A stretch of DNA of 64,000 bases from Mermis nigrescens (GCA_036768485.1 JAVLUZ010000145.1:22981471-23045470), one strand, 5' to 3'. Counted from the stretch's first letter, positions 10,929 through 22,559 are shown. Program-made: numbers and translations. Notes: generated from the letters alone by a model not told the origin.

Positions 10929-11006
10929 TCCACAGAAGAGGAAATTCAGCACTTTATTCGACGAGCACGACAGAGCATGAAGATATGCGAAATTAATTAT
11001 ATTTAA
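10929..11006 (+). CDS. Possible alternative or anomalous collagen exon k
   Basis: After the acceptor aacattag, frame 0 reads STEEEIQHFIRRARQSMKIC and then stops at TAA (11004-11006). It is in phase with exon j, and the composition resembles that exon. There is no GT donor before the stop. Only GC dinucleotides occur (gagcacgac, agagcatga, atatgcga). It could be an alternative terminal exon, use a GC donor, or be an unused relic, because exon j also joins exon l in frame. Confidence 0.45.
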   Translation, partial: STEEEIQHFIRRARQSMKICEINYI

Positions 11007-11250
11007 CGAGTTTAATACCAATTTCGATCATCAGTATGAAAAAATTAGAATTGAAGTATAGTTTTAAATTTAATCATTAATACATCTTTTCGATGTTATT
11101 TAGGCATAAACTAAACTTGGCATTGTGTTCATGGTCCTGGATTGTGGATGCACATGTACCATCAGCAGTTTTTATCAAAGATACGCGTTTGAAATTTACA
11201 CATATCAATTTAGACATAGTTAGAATTTGCGCATGACAAAATGTTTCACT

Positions 11251-11506
11251 TAGTCTGTTCCATTCCAAACGGCCCATTTTTGCTTTACAGCTCATTGCTG
11301 TGGCATAATATTTTACTGTTCGAGTTGTTGCTGTACTTTGTTTGATTTGCCACTAATTAAGCTAAAGCACATTAAGCATCGATAAAAATAGTTTAAAGCA
11401 ACCAGCAGCCATGAGAAAATAGTTAAATAAGCCATTAGTGTAGGGAAAAATTGATACAGTAATAAGATTTCAGCGAAAATGAGCCGTTTGGAATGGAACA
11501 GACTAT
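11251..11506. mobile_element. Family-D related MITE, variant interior
   Basis: Starts tagtctgttccattccaaacgg and ends ccgtttggaatggaacagacta, inverted repeats of about 22 bp with TA edges. The interior differs from copies at 7997 and 51230, so only the termini define the family. Confidence 0.7.
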
Positions 11507-11879
11507 AGATTAGTTTGCATGCTATATTCAGCGATTTCTCCTGAATTGATTCGTCAAATTCATGAGTTAGAATAACCTATGTCATTTCTAATTATACAAG
11601 CTTTAAAATTGACTGGTATCCATACTTTACAGAGCGCAATTATCATCGCTTTATAAATCCTGGGCAGAACCAACGGAATTAATTATTGTCTAATTCACGC
11701 GATTCTTGATCTTCAGCACATTAAAAAATTATTTAGTTTATCCGCGTGCTGTATAGTTTGTTTTAAAATTCTAAATTCTATTGAAAGTAAGAAATTATGT
11801 TTTATAAGAGATGCATACTTAATACCACTCTGTTTAACCTCGAGCTTGTAATTTCTTGAGCATAAAACTCTCACTGTAG

Positions 11880-12012
11880 GAGAGAATTTTAGTCGAAGCC
11901 TGGCGCTCTTTAGTTGAAGAATGCGAAAAATTAATTGAACCCCGAGGAACCCGTGAAAATCCCGCTAAATCATGCAAGGATTTGTTCGTTGCGTATCCGG
12001 ATTTTGAGGCCG
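11880..12012 (+). CDS. Fibrillar collagen C-propeptide (COLFI) exon l
   Basis: Forty-four codons plus one base. It begins ERILVEAWRSLVEE and contains PRGTRENPAKSCKDLF, matching the conserved COLFI segment that in vertebrates reads NPARTCRDL. Acceptor cactgtag, donor gttagt. It ends in phase 1 with EAG completed by the next exon. This Cys is one of the conserved propeptide cysteines that pair within or between chains during trimer assembly. Confidence 0.93.
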
Positions 12013-12169
12013 GTTAGTCCTTTTTCTATTATTAGCAAATAAAAACAAATTCTCGTTTGTAAAACAATAAACTCACTATTCAAATATTATTATGAACCAG
12101 CGAAAGGGGCGCTTCGCTACCCCTTTTGCTAGATAGATCTTTTTCGCAAATAGGTCGCCTCGCTCCACA

Positions 12170-12305
12170 CACGGGCGTTTATACGGGTTGCGGGCCTCCC
12201 TCCTCCCAGATAGCTGTAGACCCCCAGAATTCTATTTTTAATAACATTTTTGGTGATTTCACCCATCCTGACCCCCCAGATTTTTTTTTGCTGCCCACGT
12301 ATAAT
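12170..12305 (+). repeat. Diverged family-A relative
   Basis: Contains cccccagaattctatttttaat and ends ttgctgcccacgtata as full family-A elements do, but the middle is shortened. A hairpin gcgaaaggggcgcttcgctacccc lies just upstream at about 12101 and has a counterpart near 44855. Confidence 0.5.
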
Positions 12306-12779
12306 TCGCTCCCCATTTGCAAAATTTTAAAGGTGTTTTTACTCCATGGGTACAGCACTACAAGCCTGCATTGTAACAAAGCTCACGTGGAACTTGTTCT
12401 TTGTCTCCTTGAATGTATTGTTTATCACTCAAAAAAAGAACAAATTGAATGCGTGAGTGATTGGGGCTAGAAAAGAGATTTACAAACAGATAATTAATCG
12501 GATTATTTTTCTCGGAATAAGCACTTTTGAAAAATTAAAAACGTCATACGGGATCAGATATCAATGCAAGATTTTGCATTTCTCTTACAGACCTTTTTTC
12601 ATTTGTTAAAAAAAATTTAGCCGCCTAGCTGCCAATATTCTGAAGCTATGACATTAAACGTCGGTAGTGTCTTTTTTGACCACCCTGAATAATCAATATT
12701 CAGTTAAAAGGCTAAATAGATACGTATGACATTCACATCATGCTGTTTATTGCGGCTTTAAAGTTACTCGCAATAGAGA

Positions 12780-13170
12780 ATAACGTGCATTTTTAGCCAT
12801 TTTTATGACAATTAGACGATTTTTTCCGGCGCCTTATGACATTTACTGACTTTTTTGGCCTTTAAAAACAGTCATTTTTACGTCAGAAGATCAGAAGAAT
12901 AGTTTATGTACAGAACAAGTATTTCCCTGGAATGATTTATCGAGTATCTTTTCGGTTATTTGTACCGATTTTTATATTTATTTTGTGCACTTTTTCCGGA
13001 TCACAAATGACTCGGTCTTTGAAACAACGGCAAAAAACCGCTACTTTAAGCATAATGGACGGATTTCTTGTACAATTTCTTGACACTTCTGAAAAAACTT
13101 CAGGTTCCGCCCCCTGCCAGAAAATTCTGGATCCGCTAATGCTGTCCACTTTTCTGTGGCGAGTCATTCT
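12780..13170 (+). repeat. Dispersed repeat also found near 44930-45150
   Basis: Shared phrases with 44930-45150 include acggcaaaaaaccg, actttaagcat/actttaggcat, gacacttttac/gacacttctga and tcagaaaatccatg/ccagaaaattctgg. No ORF with family similarity. Confidence 0.5.
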
Positions 13171-13341
13171 CGGGTAATACCTTTCAGTCTGTTATACGCA
13201 ATAAAAATAATCATTTACGAAACAAAGTTGTAACAAAAATTGACACAAATTTATTTATTGCGCGAAACCTCGCCTAATGTTAGCGTCATTCGTTATATGT
13301 TCATACATTACATGATCAATTACCAAGGAAAACTTTTCCAG

Positions 13342-13445
13342 GAATCTATTGGATTGATCCAAACGAAGGACACTATTCCGATAGTTTTGAAGTTCACTGC
13401 GCGAGAAATCCTGTTTCAACATGCCTTATGCCAGAATCTCAGCTT
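13342..13445 (+). CDS. Fibrillar collagen C-propeptide (COLFI) exon m
   Basis: Completes a Gly codon and reads IYWIDPNEGHYSDSFEVHC, followed by ARNPVSTCLMPESQL. YWIDPN(Q/E)G is the most conserved block of the COLFI domain, part of the calcium-binding region in crystallised propeptides (family knowledge). The two cysteines here match the F-C-N-M-E-T-G-E-T-C spacing of vertebrate chains. Acceptor ttttccag, donor gtaagtg. It ends in phase 0. Confidence 0.95.
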
Positions 13446-13624
13446 GTAAGTGTGAATAAAAGTATCATTTGGCCAAGTGAAAATCAATTTTGAAAATATA
13501 AAAAACCCAGTTCGAAGCTTTTTTGCGCAATGCAGCAGACTTTGTGATTCCCGTTTTAAACACCTACATTGGCTCGTCGTTGATTTTTTTGATATGCTAT
13601 GATGGGGAGTTGGGGAATTTGGAG

Positions 13625-14020
13625 TTTGGGGGTCCGAAACATATTGCGTAGCACGTGAATTCTAGAAAGGAGGTGAAATCAAAAATTTTTCTTATGTGCA
13701 TTTTTTGGGCTCATAAACGTTGAATAGCTTCAAAAACATGATTTTTGTTGGGTTTATGACGATGCACTTTCTTCCTATACGATAAAATTGTGAAATTTTT
13801 TCAAAAGAAAATTCAATAAAAATTCAACAAAGTTTAGTAAAGAACGGCTGTGCTCTTCCAAAAATTGACCCTTTTGAACTAAAATCGTTCGCTTGAATTA
13901 TAACGTTTTCTACGATTTGTTAGAAAAATCGCTTATCCTGCAAGAGTGAAAATATTTTCGCGCGAGATGGGGGAGGTGGTGACAAACGTTTTGCTGGAAT
14001 TGAAACCCCCCAAGATCATG
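13625..14020 (+). repeat. Family-C dispersed repeat (copy 4)
   Basis: Blocks gaggtgaaatcaaaaattttt, catgatttttgttggg...gacgatgcactttcttcctatacgataaa and a G-rich end gagatgggggaggtggtgac follow the order seen in the other family-C copies. Confidence 0.55.
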
Positions 14021-14029
14021 TATTGTCTT

Positions 14030-14255
14030 AAACCTTCTAGAGTGGAAAAATGGTCAATTTACTGAGAAAGTAAGGCAAAATAAAGGCCAAAAATCGATTA
14101 AAATTTTCTGCGAAAGTGCTCGAAATCGGCCATGAAAATGGGGATTAATAAGTTTTTACGTCGTTTTAACATTAATATTAATTTTTGAGGTAATTTTACT
14201 CAAAAAATTCTCTGACTGACTTCCAAAACTCTGACCCGTCCATGCTGTACTCTGG
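14030..14255 (+). repeat. Family-B dispersed repeat (copy 2)
   Basis: Contains gtaaggcaaaataaaggccaaaaatcgattaa and ends ctgacccgtccatgctgtac, as do copies at 17873 and 54597. It lies tandem with family-C copies within one collagen intron. Confidence 0.6.
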
Positions 14256-14288
14256 ATAAAGTGCTTAGAAATTCCTTTCGTCAAGCAA

Positions 14289-14388
14289 TGTGCAATTTTT
14301 TCGGCACTATTCGGTTTTGAACTACATAACGTTCAATTGTGATTTTCGGGCAGGCGGTATCATTTATTACATTGTGCAGAACAACGTA
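14289..14388 (+). CDS. Candidate collagen propeptide exon (low confidence)
   Basis: An open frame reads VQFFRHYSVLNYITFNC and then DFRAGGIIYYIVQNN up to a good GTAAGTG donor. The YITFNC block resembles the COLFI phrase QNITYHC. However, the better match for that phrase is exon o, the acceptor side is unconvincing, and the phase does not fit exon o. A short alternative exon 14357-14388 bounded by cgggcag and gtaagtg is also possible. Confidence 0.25.
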
Positions 14389-14444
14389 AGTGTTATCTTC
14401 TCAAAGTCCCTAGGCCGACAAAAAGTAATCTTTAAAGAGTTCCT

Positions 14445-14770
14445 GATTCACCCCAGAATTCATGCCCTCGCCTACGTCGAAGCACCCATGTCCGTACATA
14501 AACATCATGAACACGTAAAAACCGTATCTTGAAGTTTCAAACAATGCTCGTTATTTCTAGAACATAAAAGTAAACAACATTTGAAAAATTCGACTTATGG
14601 CACAATATAGTCAAAAAATAAGTACAATATGGCGTATAGCGCCGAAAACTTAACACATTCGAGTCTAAAAACGCTTAAGAAAGCAAATTTTCGACGATTG
14701 TTTCCTAAAAATCTACAATTCTGAGGGTCCGACCGACCCCCTTCTTCCACCAAACACCCTCCCCAGGAGC
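14445..14770 (+). repeat. Family-C dispersed repeat (copy 5)
   Basis: Contains ggcgtatagcgccgaaaac, cacaatatagtcaaaaaat and a C-rich end ccgacccccttcttccaccaaac, in the family order. Confidence 0.6.
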
Positions 14771-15319
14771 ATGTAGTCCATGTCAAAAAGACTGGTATTT
14801 AAGTTTAGTTTTAATTGATAATCTTAAACGATCACAACTGTTTTAAAGCACTGAGCACTTTACCAACAAAACGAGCTGCACGACTAACACTTTTTATTTG
14901 TAAGACGCAGTACTAAAGTTTGATGGTCGACTTCATAGCATGCACAGAATATCGTGCCTTATACGGTGTCTCAGATGCAATTGGTGCCTCATTGTTTTGT
15001 GTACCCAGGCTATTCTTTCAAAATCACTTTTGGTAGCTAAATCTTGAATTTTGTTAACTAAAACATCGAACTGAGTTTTTAGTTTGAGAATCAGATGTCC
15101 ATATTCTAAATTTGAGCAAATGCGCGAAAACCGCCTTTTTCTCATGCAATATTCATTGATTGACTGCTCCTAAATTTTCATAGTTTTTTGATGCCGGAAG
15201 CTCTTACAATTTATCTCTGGCGACTATATTCCGTTAAATCTTATTTTGTCTAGAATTTGATCTTTTTATGGTATAATGCTGATAATTAGCATAATGTTCT
15301 GAGCATCAGCATGTTTTAG

Positions 15320-15526
15320 AAAATACCTGTCGGCCAAATAAGGCTAATACACAAGACTCATGCATCGGCTTATCAAAATTTTGACTTGGTTTGCCCCATG
15401 AATGCGACTGTTTGTACCGATAACGCTACTAAAATCGCAGCTCAGCTCGAATTGATCAGTTATTCCACGGAACGTCGTATGCAATTAGGAAAGCGCGACT
15501 TCGCACATATTTCTTCAAAATGCGAG
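15320..15526 (+). CDS. Fibrillar collagen C-propeptide (COLFI) exon o
   Basis: Sixty-nine codons, phase 0 to 0. It reads KIPVGQIRLIHKTHASAYQN then FDLVCPMNATVCTDNATK, ending RDFAHISSKCE. It aligns with the COLFI segment (V/I)QLTFLRLLSxxASQNITYHC...DGC: hydrophobic strand, A-x-Q-N, then spaced cysteines. NAT is a potential N-glycosylation site (twice). Acceptor gttttag, donor gtaaat. An exon for about 40 residues expected between m and o, and the domain's last 45 residues, are not identified. Confidence 0.88.
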
Positions 15527-15616
15527 GTAAATGCATTTATTTCAAAACTGTAAAAATTTTTTGGAAGCATAAGTATAGGGCAACAAACAAATAAATAAAT
15601 ATATAAAGGTAAATAT

Positions 15617-16075
15617 CATGGGTAGCGCCATACAAGAGCATGGGGATGAGGGGGATGTTACCTTCCCTGAGCTTTGAAAAACTGATAGCTATACTGCGAT
15701 TTTGGCCGAAAAAACCACTGTTGTATAGCCTTTTGGGGCTCAGAAACTCAGCTATACAGCCTTTTGGGCTCAGAAAATTAGCTATTTAGTCTTTTTTAGC
15801 TCAGAAATGCTATTAAGCGGTCTATTCTGAGTTTCAAACGGACATATAGCTATTTTCTCGACTCCAAAAAGGGATTAATAGCTATTTTTAGTCCAAAAGG
15901 ACTACATAGCTATGTTTGTGAATCCAAAACGGCTATATAGATAGTTTTCTGAGTCCAAAAAGGCTATATAGCTAATTTTCTGACCCCGAAAGGACTGTAA
16001 AGCCGTTTTTAGAAAACACATAGCTATCTAGCAATTTTTGGTTTTCACCCCCCTCTGAAAGTTTGACCTTGCGCA
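15617..16075. repeat. Imperfect tandem and palindromic array of a tatagctat-centred unit
   Basis: About ten degenerate units of 35-45 bp. The first half runs agctatacagccttttgggctcagaaa and the second half runs the complement, ctgagtccaaaaaggctatatagct. The switch of orientation lies near 15800-15840. It abuts the palindrome-centre sequence of the large element that starts at 16081. Confidence 0.7.
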
Positions 16076-16080
16076 TCTAT

Positions 16081-17480
16081 GGGTAGCGCGTTAGCGTGTA
16101 CCTATAACATACTTGGGTACCTCCAAAATATGTCTACCCCCTACACTACAGCTATAAGGGGACACATCTAGGAGGTGCGGGTTTTTTAATCGATGAATAC
16201 TAAAAAAATTCGCTGCACATTTTTTGTTTTACTTTACACTAAATGCCTAGTTTGTAACGAGCTCGTAAAGAGCGTGTAAAGTTTTGCAGTAGCGTCATAA
16301 TATAGTTTTTTTCAATTTCGGTAGGACGCTTGACTTATTTAAGTCAGTTTTGCATTCTATTTAAACTGATTTTTTAAAATTGTAGACAATTGAGTAAGCT
16401 CAAAAGTACTTTTTGTGTTTTTTGAAAAGTAACTTATTTCCAGAGTGGCAGTGTAAAGAGTGTGAAGAATCTGAGGGTAAAAAACCATTTTGGCCTCTTC
16501 TGTCTGCCAATAACTCCGATCATGAGTATAACGAAATTTTTTCTGACAGAAATGCTATTACGACCCAAGGGATACTTTCGGCTTACCAACAAATTTTTTA
16601 CACTCAATACGGAGATAGATCCAGGGTTTAAAAGTTTAAACTCCAGTAGATGAAGTGAAAAATAGGGTTTGTCTCAGATTTCTACCCCAACTTCTCCGGT
16701 TATGAGTCAGGACAAGTTAAATAAAATCAAAACAAAGTACGTTCTAAGAGCTACACGTCGCAGCAAACTGCGCTTAAAAACGCTATATTGAATTATTTAC
16801 GGGGGTATAAAGTTCGAAATCAGGGTGTGTAATACTGAACGAAGAAACACGTTTTCTTCCCTTTTTTGATTGAGCAATATCTCAAATATTTTGCGGAACA
16901 GAAGTTTTCCACACACAAACGTACTCACGATTTAAAGGCTACGAGCTGGCACAAACTGATTTTCTTTAAACTTTATAAGGAGTTAGTTTCGAATTTTTTA
17001 AGTTTACAATGTTGTAAATGGTGGGAAAATACGTTTTTGTCCCTTTTTTGTTCGACACTTTTTCCGTTTAGAAGTTGAGATAAGTCGAATAGAATAAAAA
17101 TAAAATAATTTCTTAGGGGTACATGACACAGCATATTGCGTTTAATTACATAAATATTTAGCGTTTTCGTAAGGTGTAAAGTCAAAAATTAGGGGTGTTA
17201 AACGTGATACTGTCTTTTTTTACCAACTTCTCCGGTTATGAGTCTAGACTTGATATTAAATCTAAAAATGTACCAGAAATCAAACGTGATACGCCAGTTG
17301 GACACTTTGTTTACACTCAGTAGTTGTGTGAAGTGGTTTACATCTAATATTTATTTGGCTTCGGGCCTTTGTTGAGACTTAATTTTTACATAAATGTTGA
17401 TCGTAATATGAGAGTAATATCAGAATTACGAATCCGGCTAAGATATTTTTTTACACTCAGTGGTTGTGTAAAGTTCACAC
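16081..17480 (+). mobile_element. Large palindromic element, copy 1 (one arm, cut by the assembly gap)
   Basis: Begins with gtagcgcgttagcgtgtacc, equivalent to the centre of copy 2 (34752). It runs through divergent subunits of roughly 200 bp, each carrying a version of aacttctccggttatgagtc (16505, 16690, 17227) and tttacactcaat. It ends at the Ns. ORFs inside are short and unrelated to known families. Confidence 0.75.
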
Positions 17481-17580
17481 NNNNNNNNNNNNNNNNNNNN
17501 NNNNNNNNNNNNNNNNNNNNNNNNNNNNNNNNNNNNNNNNNNNNNNNNNNNNNNNNNNNNNNNNNNNNNNNNNNNNNNNN
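17481..17580. other. Assembly gap (100 Ns)
   Basis: One hundred Ns, a conventional fixed-length scaffold gap, so real distance is unknown. It breaks the repeat element and could hide missing collagen propeptide exons. Confidence 0.99.
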
Positions 17581-17872
17581 TACTTTTGGTAGGTAAGTAC
17601 CTATCGTGTAATTTCTGCAGCCATGTAAAAGTAGGTATCTATGTATGCAAAATACAGGTAATTAATACTCATTTATTATATTTCAAAGTCAAACGACTAA
17701 TGCAAGCAATCAATATTTTTTCGAAGTAAAGCACAAGCATTACATTTCCAGACGCTGTTTAAAAAATTTTCATATATGTATAAAACTTTCAAAATTTACG
17801 AGATTAAGTTACAAAATTACATAAATTCTTTCACTTTTCGTCAAATAACAAGATTTCGGAATAACGATCAGA

Positions 17873-18377
17873 CATGTGCGTGGGGATGTGGGGTCTAGAC
17901 CACCCAGAATAGGAAGATGGAAAATTTTGAAGGAAAATGAGGCAAAATGAAGGCCAAAACCGGATGTAAATTAAAAATTTTCTTCAAGTGTTTCAAATTG
18001 ACCAGAAACAGTGTAATATCGTGGCTTTAAAGCTATTTAAGCGCTTATTCAAGTTATTTAGGTCATTTTGGCCCACAAAGCTGAATTCTTGACCCCTGCC
18101 CCAAATCGCCCATGCTGTACACCATCACCTGAGCGTGGGGGGTTTAGGGGTATGCACCCCCGAGAAACCAAAATACCCCCAGAAATCAAAATACCCCCCA
18201 GAATTCAATTTTTGAAATTTTTTGTTTTTTTTTGCAATTTCTTGATGCCAATGGATAGTGCTCGATGAGAAACGTTCAAAAATGGTATTTTTCCGCCGTA
18301 CCACTATTTTTAAGGTCATTTTTTCACCTTTGAAAAATCTTGCTTTCACCCAGAATGTTCTTGCTGCCCACGTATGC
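17873..18377 (+). mobile_element. Family-B copy abutting family-A copy 3
   Basis: Family B occupies about 17873-18122 (gaggcaaaatgaaggcc...cccatgctgtac). Family A follows at about 18128-18377 (cacctgagcgtggggggttt...ttgctgcccacgtatg). The phrase ctgta(c)acc reappears after the A copy, as expected if A inserted near B's end. Confidence 0.65.
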
Positions 18378-20440
18378 TGTGTACCTATGATCACTATAGG
18401 AATCACAACGGTAAACAATACAGGTGGCAAACAAGAATCGAGAAAACAAGTATAATTTGATGGGTCAATGTCATGTGTTGTGGTATATACTTACCGACCT
18501 AACTGAGATTTTGAAATCTCCCAGATCTAGGCCACCCTTAATGAGCTGAGCTTGCCAAAAGTTATGCATTTATCAATTTTGACAGGATGTCACTCAATCA
18601 TACTACACTGCGCTAATTGTATATATGTACATACGATTAACGCAGGTGTACCAACCCTTAACGGACTCTACGTATACATATGTACAATAGGCGAGGTGGC
18701 TTGGTTGGGTATAGGTACATACATAATTAAGTAGGTACCGATACTGTATGCATACTTAAGTATGTATTATGAAGATATGACCTGGAAAATACCTACTGCA
18801 TCATGCTTAGAAATTTGCAGGTAGGTATAGAGCGAAAGAAGGAAAAAAGTGCTACCACTTTGTACCAAAATTATACCAAAATTATATCAAAAATATTTTC
18901 ACATTTTCCGGAGTTTTAATATGATAAGAATATGATACACCAAAATTCTCAGAATTAAAATATGATATTGGTAGTCCAACAAGTGCCTACCAAAATCATA
19001 CCAAAATTTATTTTTGGTATATCAAAATAACACTAATTCATGCTATGCACCTAACTCTTTTGCGTGCTCCGCTTTTTGTGCTTATTTTTCAGTATAAGAT
19101 AATAATTTAACGTTTTTGATTTGCAAAAATCTAAGTTCTATAGGCATTAGCAGAACTTGATTTAATTTTCTTGTAAATTATCTACTGAGAAACTAGTTAT
19201 GTTTTTGAAAACATGGTTGCTGTGGCAAAGATATGTACGTTACCAAGATATTAATGTTACAAATGCATAGAAAGTTTCGTATGTACAATAGGCTTGTGAT
19301 TCTGCTGTCATAGGGGAAATTAACGAAGTTATTGCTATTCAATTTAAGAAAAGCTGTATTACTGCTTAAAATGAAATGAGTTGTTTGGTGTGCATGATGC
19401 GGCTCCTGAATTGTATAACATTTGGAAATCTAAAAAATTATAAACTAAGGCATTTAGCCATACATGTAAGAGAGGGGATTTGGGATCTCCCATCCAAAGT
19501 CGGTCGTCCCCTTATTTTTGGAAAAAATTGATTTTTTAGCCGTTCTAGGCGTTTTTTGACCGTTTTTGGCCAAAACTTGGAGGTCATCTACACCCCCCAA
19601 CCCCTTAAAATGATCTGGACCCCTCCCAAAATGTTGAGCCTTTACATGTCTGCATTTAACCAGATGCTACTGAAGCAAGATGCTGCTGACGAAAAATTCA
19701 TGTCTAATAAATCAGATGCACAACATATTGTAGATATTTTTAAATTCCAGTCAACAGAATATCGAAAACGTTTAGAATTTGTACATTCAAAGAGGTGGGA
19801 CATTCGAAGGGATGAGACATTTGAAGAGGTTGGACGTTCGAAGAGATGGGAAATTCGAAGAGTTGGGATTTTCTGCCTTAGTTAATTTTCATATTACAAC
19901 ACTTCGAGAACACCTAGGACGTTCGAAGAGACACACTTTTTATATATTAGATTTTTGCTTACGGTGAGTTTACGGACAAAACTCGCGAATTTAAGAAGAA
20001 AACCGAGATATATTGCACTTCTTAAAATTTGCATTCAGCATGAGCCAAATTTTGAAATTATCAGAAGTAATAGTGTTAGTATCGAAGCCAGGTCAGAAAT
20101 TTAGCTCCGGGGATCCTACGGTCACTTTATACGCTAATATACATCATAGAAAATTTATTTACAGCTTTGAGTAATTCAGACAGGAAGGCGCGTCAGTAGG
20201 AATAGGGTATCTACTTTCGGAGTACACACAAAAACCGCGGGCATGGGAGTCGGACCCGCGAAATTCAAAATACCCAAGCAGATCATCCCAAAATGAAATT
20301 CTAAACGTTTTTCGCGATTTTGGCAATTTTTGGCCCTCTATCTCCCTCAGAATTCGATTGCTGCCCATGTATAAGGACAAAACAAGTCCTTATTCGACTA
20401 AAATCGAATAAGACCATCAATTAATATGTGTTAGTCTTAC
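18378..20440. other. Intergenic or intronic, no gene seen
   Basis: AT-rich sequence with tacctac/gtaggta-rich simple patches (18660-18830). There are repeats of accaaaattata (18865-19020), a degenerate tandem with attcgaagagatggga (19790-19930), and a short family-A relative at 20235-20372 ending gctgcccatgtata. No exon-like segment with supported splice sites. Confidence 0.5.
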
Positions 20441-20549
20441 TCGCTTGAAAAATCCTTCAAGAACGTCGGGATCAGGAATACCAGCCATATTCCAAGGGTT
20501 TCGTATCATACCCATTGGATCGAAGCTTTTCCATTCAAGGGTCTTCAAG
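20441..20549 (-). CDS. Unidentified gene, exon (minus strand)
   Basis: Minus-strand exon between tgctattttag and gtaagact. After one base it reads 36 codons, beginning LKTLEWKSFDPMGMIRNPWN and ending DPDVLEGFFKR, with a composition typical of coding DNA (three Trp/Met/Phe-rich motifs, PDPD turn). I do not recognise the family. It enters in phase 2 and leaves in phase 0, so one undetected exon (phase 1 to 2) would be needed to connect it with the exon at 21604-21679. Confidence 0.6.
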
Positions 20550-21603
20550 CTAAAATAGCATTCAAGCAAATTATTTCAACTCGATTAAAAGCACTTGTGT
20601 GGAAGAAGTAGTTTATGCTGGATGCGTATCTGTCTCCAATTTAAGTATTCTCACGTCAGAGCTAGTTTAGTGCAGGTTTAGTAAGAGGATAGGCCGGATT
20701 CGATCCCCAACTTTTCAACGTGTTTTGAGTGAATTAGAATAAATGTATTAAATTGAATTTCCTTATAAATGCTTTATTTTCAGTAATTTAATTTTCTTTG
20801 TTAAATTTCGCATTACATCGATCTTACTCAGCATGAGATTTAGAAGAACTGTTATCGCTTTAACATTCTTAAGCTATTTCAAGCGGTGGGTGTGGCCCCA
20901 AAGCCAGCGATCCTTCCGAAAGCAATCGAGCGGCGAGATGATAGTGCAAGGTGTCGCTCTTTCAGAAATCTAAATAAGAACTTGACTTATGAAGTAATAC
21001 GTTTATTTTGCTCAGATATGTAATTACAGGGCTGAAGCCTAAATTCTGGGAAATGTAGTTCGAAAAAATTTAAAGGTCAAAAAGTGCACAAAAAGTTATG
21101 ACAGGACAAAAAAATTTCAATGTTTCTCAACAAGATCTATGTATTTGCATCAAAAATGCGATAAAGCGAAACAACTAAAATTTGATTTTAGGGTCTTATG
21201 AACTTAAGGATTTTTTTGGATTCTGGCGGTCCATGCACCAATGCTTATGTATGGATATGAATATTCAGTCATGAAAAAATAGATTTAGCCAAGGTTTATA
21301 GTTGCTGATTAAACTAACATTTCCGTATAATCCCAGAAAGGTTTTAACTCGTCTCGACGATAGTGATAGACATTAAAAATTATGATGAGAAAATTCAATT
21401 TTAAGTGAAATTATGAAAGAGTTGATCTTTGATTAAAACTGAAAGAGTATGCTGCTTACAAATTGTAAAAGATCATTCAGGATATTTCGGCATTTAACAA
21501 TAGACTATTTCATGAGTATCCTACGTTTCTATAATAGCAATACCGGTATATTTCCCGGCTTCCATCAATTTTTCATGTTTGTTGCTTGTATTACACGACT
21601 TAC

Positions 21604-21679
21604 AGTCATAGATGGAAGCACGGCCGGTCTGAGTGGGGTTAGACTGGTCTTGGAGGATCAACCGGAGAACTTTTCTGAC
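21604..21679 (-). CDS. Unidentified gene, exon (minus strand)
   Basis: Seventy-six bp between ttttattgtag and gtaagtcg. Frame 0 reads VRKVLRLILQDQSNP then TQTGRASIYD, with no stop. It starts in the phase in which the exon at 21954-22029 ends, which supports both as parts of the same minus-strand gene. Product unknown. Confidence 0.6.
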
Positions 21680-21953
21680 CTACAATAAAATTAAAAAATT
21701 GCATGAAACAAAAAATAGCAATGAACCTAAAATGGCATAAAAACTGTCTTGATTTACAGTGAATGGTAAGTTGGAAGCACGTCTGCAAGAAAGTTGCCAT
21801 TTTTCCTATTTCTCAACCACTTTGGGATTAGACCCCAAACTTCTCTTTATAGTTACTTGATTGCCGTGTTCCCTAAATCTTGTGAGTCATGCTAATAGAT
21901 AAAAACATGTATACTAAAATGTTCTAATGCGCATTCAAATGCTATCGTCTCAC

Positions 21954-22029
21954 ATTTGCGAACTCGTTCATTGCGGTTTTAAGTTTTGGCATATCCGGCT
22001 TGGAGCAAATATCAGGAAGATTCCATCGA
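21954..22029 (-). CDS. Unidentified gene, exon (minus strand)
   Basis: Seventy-six bp between aattgtttcag and gtgagac. After one base it reads RWNLPDICSKPDMPKLKT then AMNEFAN, ending in phase 0 and joining in frame to the next exon (21604-21679). Pro/Lys/Asp-rich and soluble in character. I do not recognise the protein. No promoter or start seen upstream. Confidence 0.6.
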
Positions 22030-22559
22030 CTGAAACAATTACATCCATAAGAGATTGTACATTATGAAAGGCAGAAAATCGAGCAATGAAATGTAAATAA
22101 AATTACGACAAGAATTGACAAAAAAACAAAAATCGTCAGATTATTGCTAGGTAGGGCAAGACAGAACATAGCTCTTAAAATGTGATACAGGGTAATGGCG
22201 TGAAAAATAAAGTTAGCTGTTTTTCAAGTAAAGAAGAAGATTAACATTAAATTTAAAACTAAAGCGATAAAGTTAAAATGGCAAAAAAATATAGCAATAA
22301 CAATAAAAAATGGAAAAAAATGAAAAACAACTAAATAAATAAATAAATAACAATAAAGCTAAAAAGCATAAAAACTGCCATGTTTAACGGCTTATAGTAA
22401 ATTTGAATCAAGTTTGCTCTTTTTCAAGATGAATTTCACTCTTAACCTTAATTTTACGCTTAGATTCAGACGAGCAATATTAAGTGGAAACTACACATAT
22501 TTTCTAATAATATTTAGCCAAGCAACTCTTAACATTCAGTTTTTGTCGCACTGAATCTG

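Noticed and set aside
20880..20990. Minus-strand exon reading FLKERHLALSSRRSIAFGRI
   Set aside because: Two other frames are also open, stops follow quickly and no donor is present; its phase does not fit the neighbouring minus-strand exons.
21449..21688. 79-codon plus-strand frame
   Set aside because: It overlaps a better supported minus-strand exon (21604-21679) with proper splice sites.
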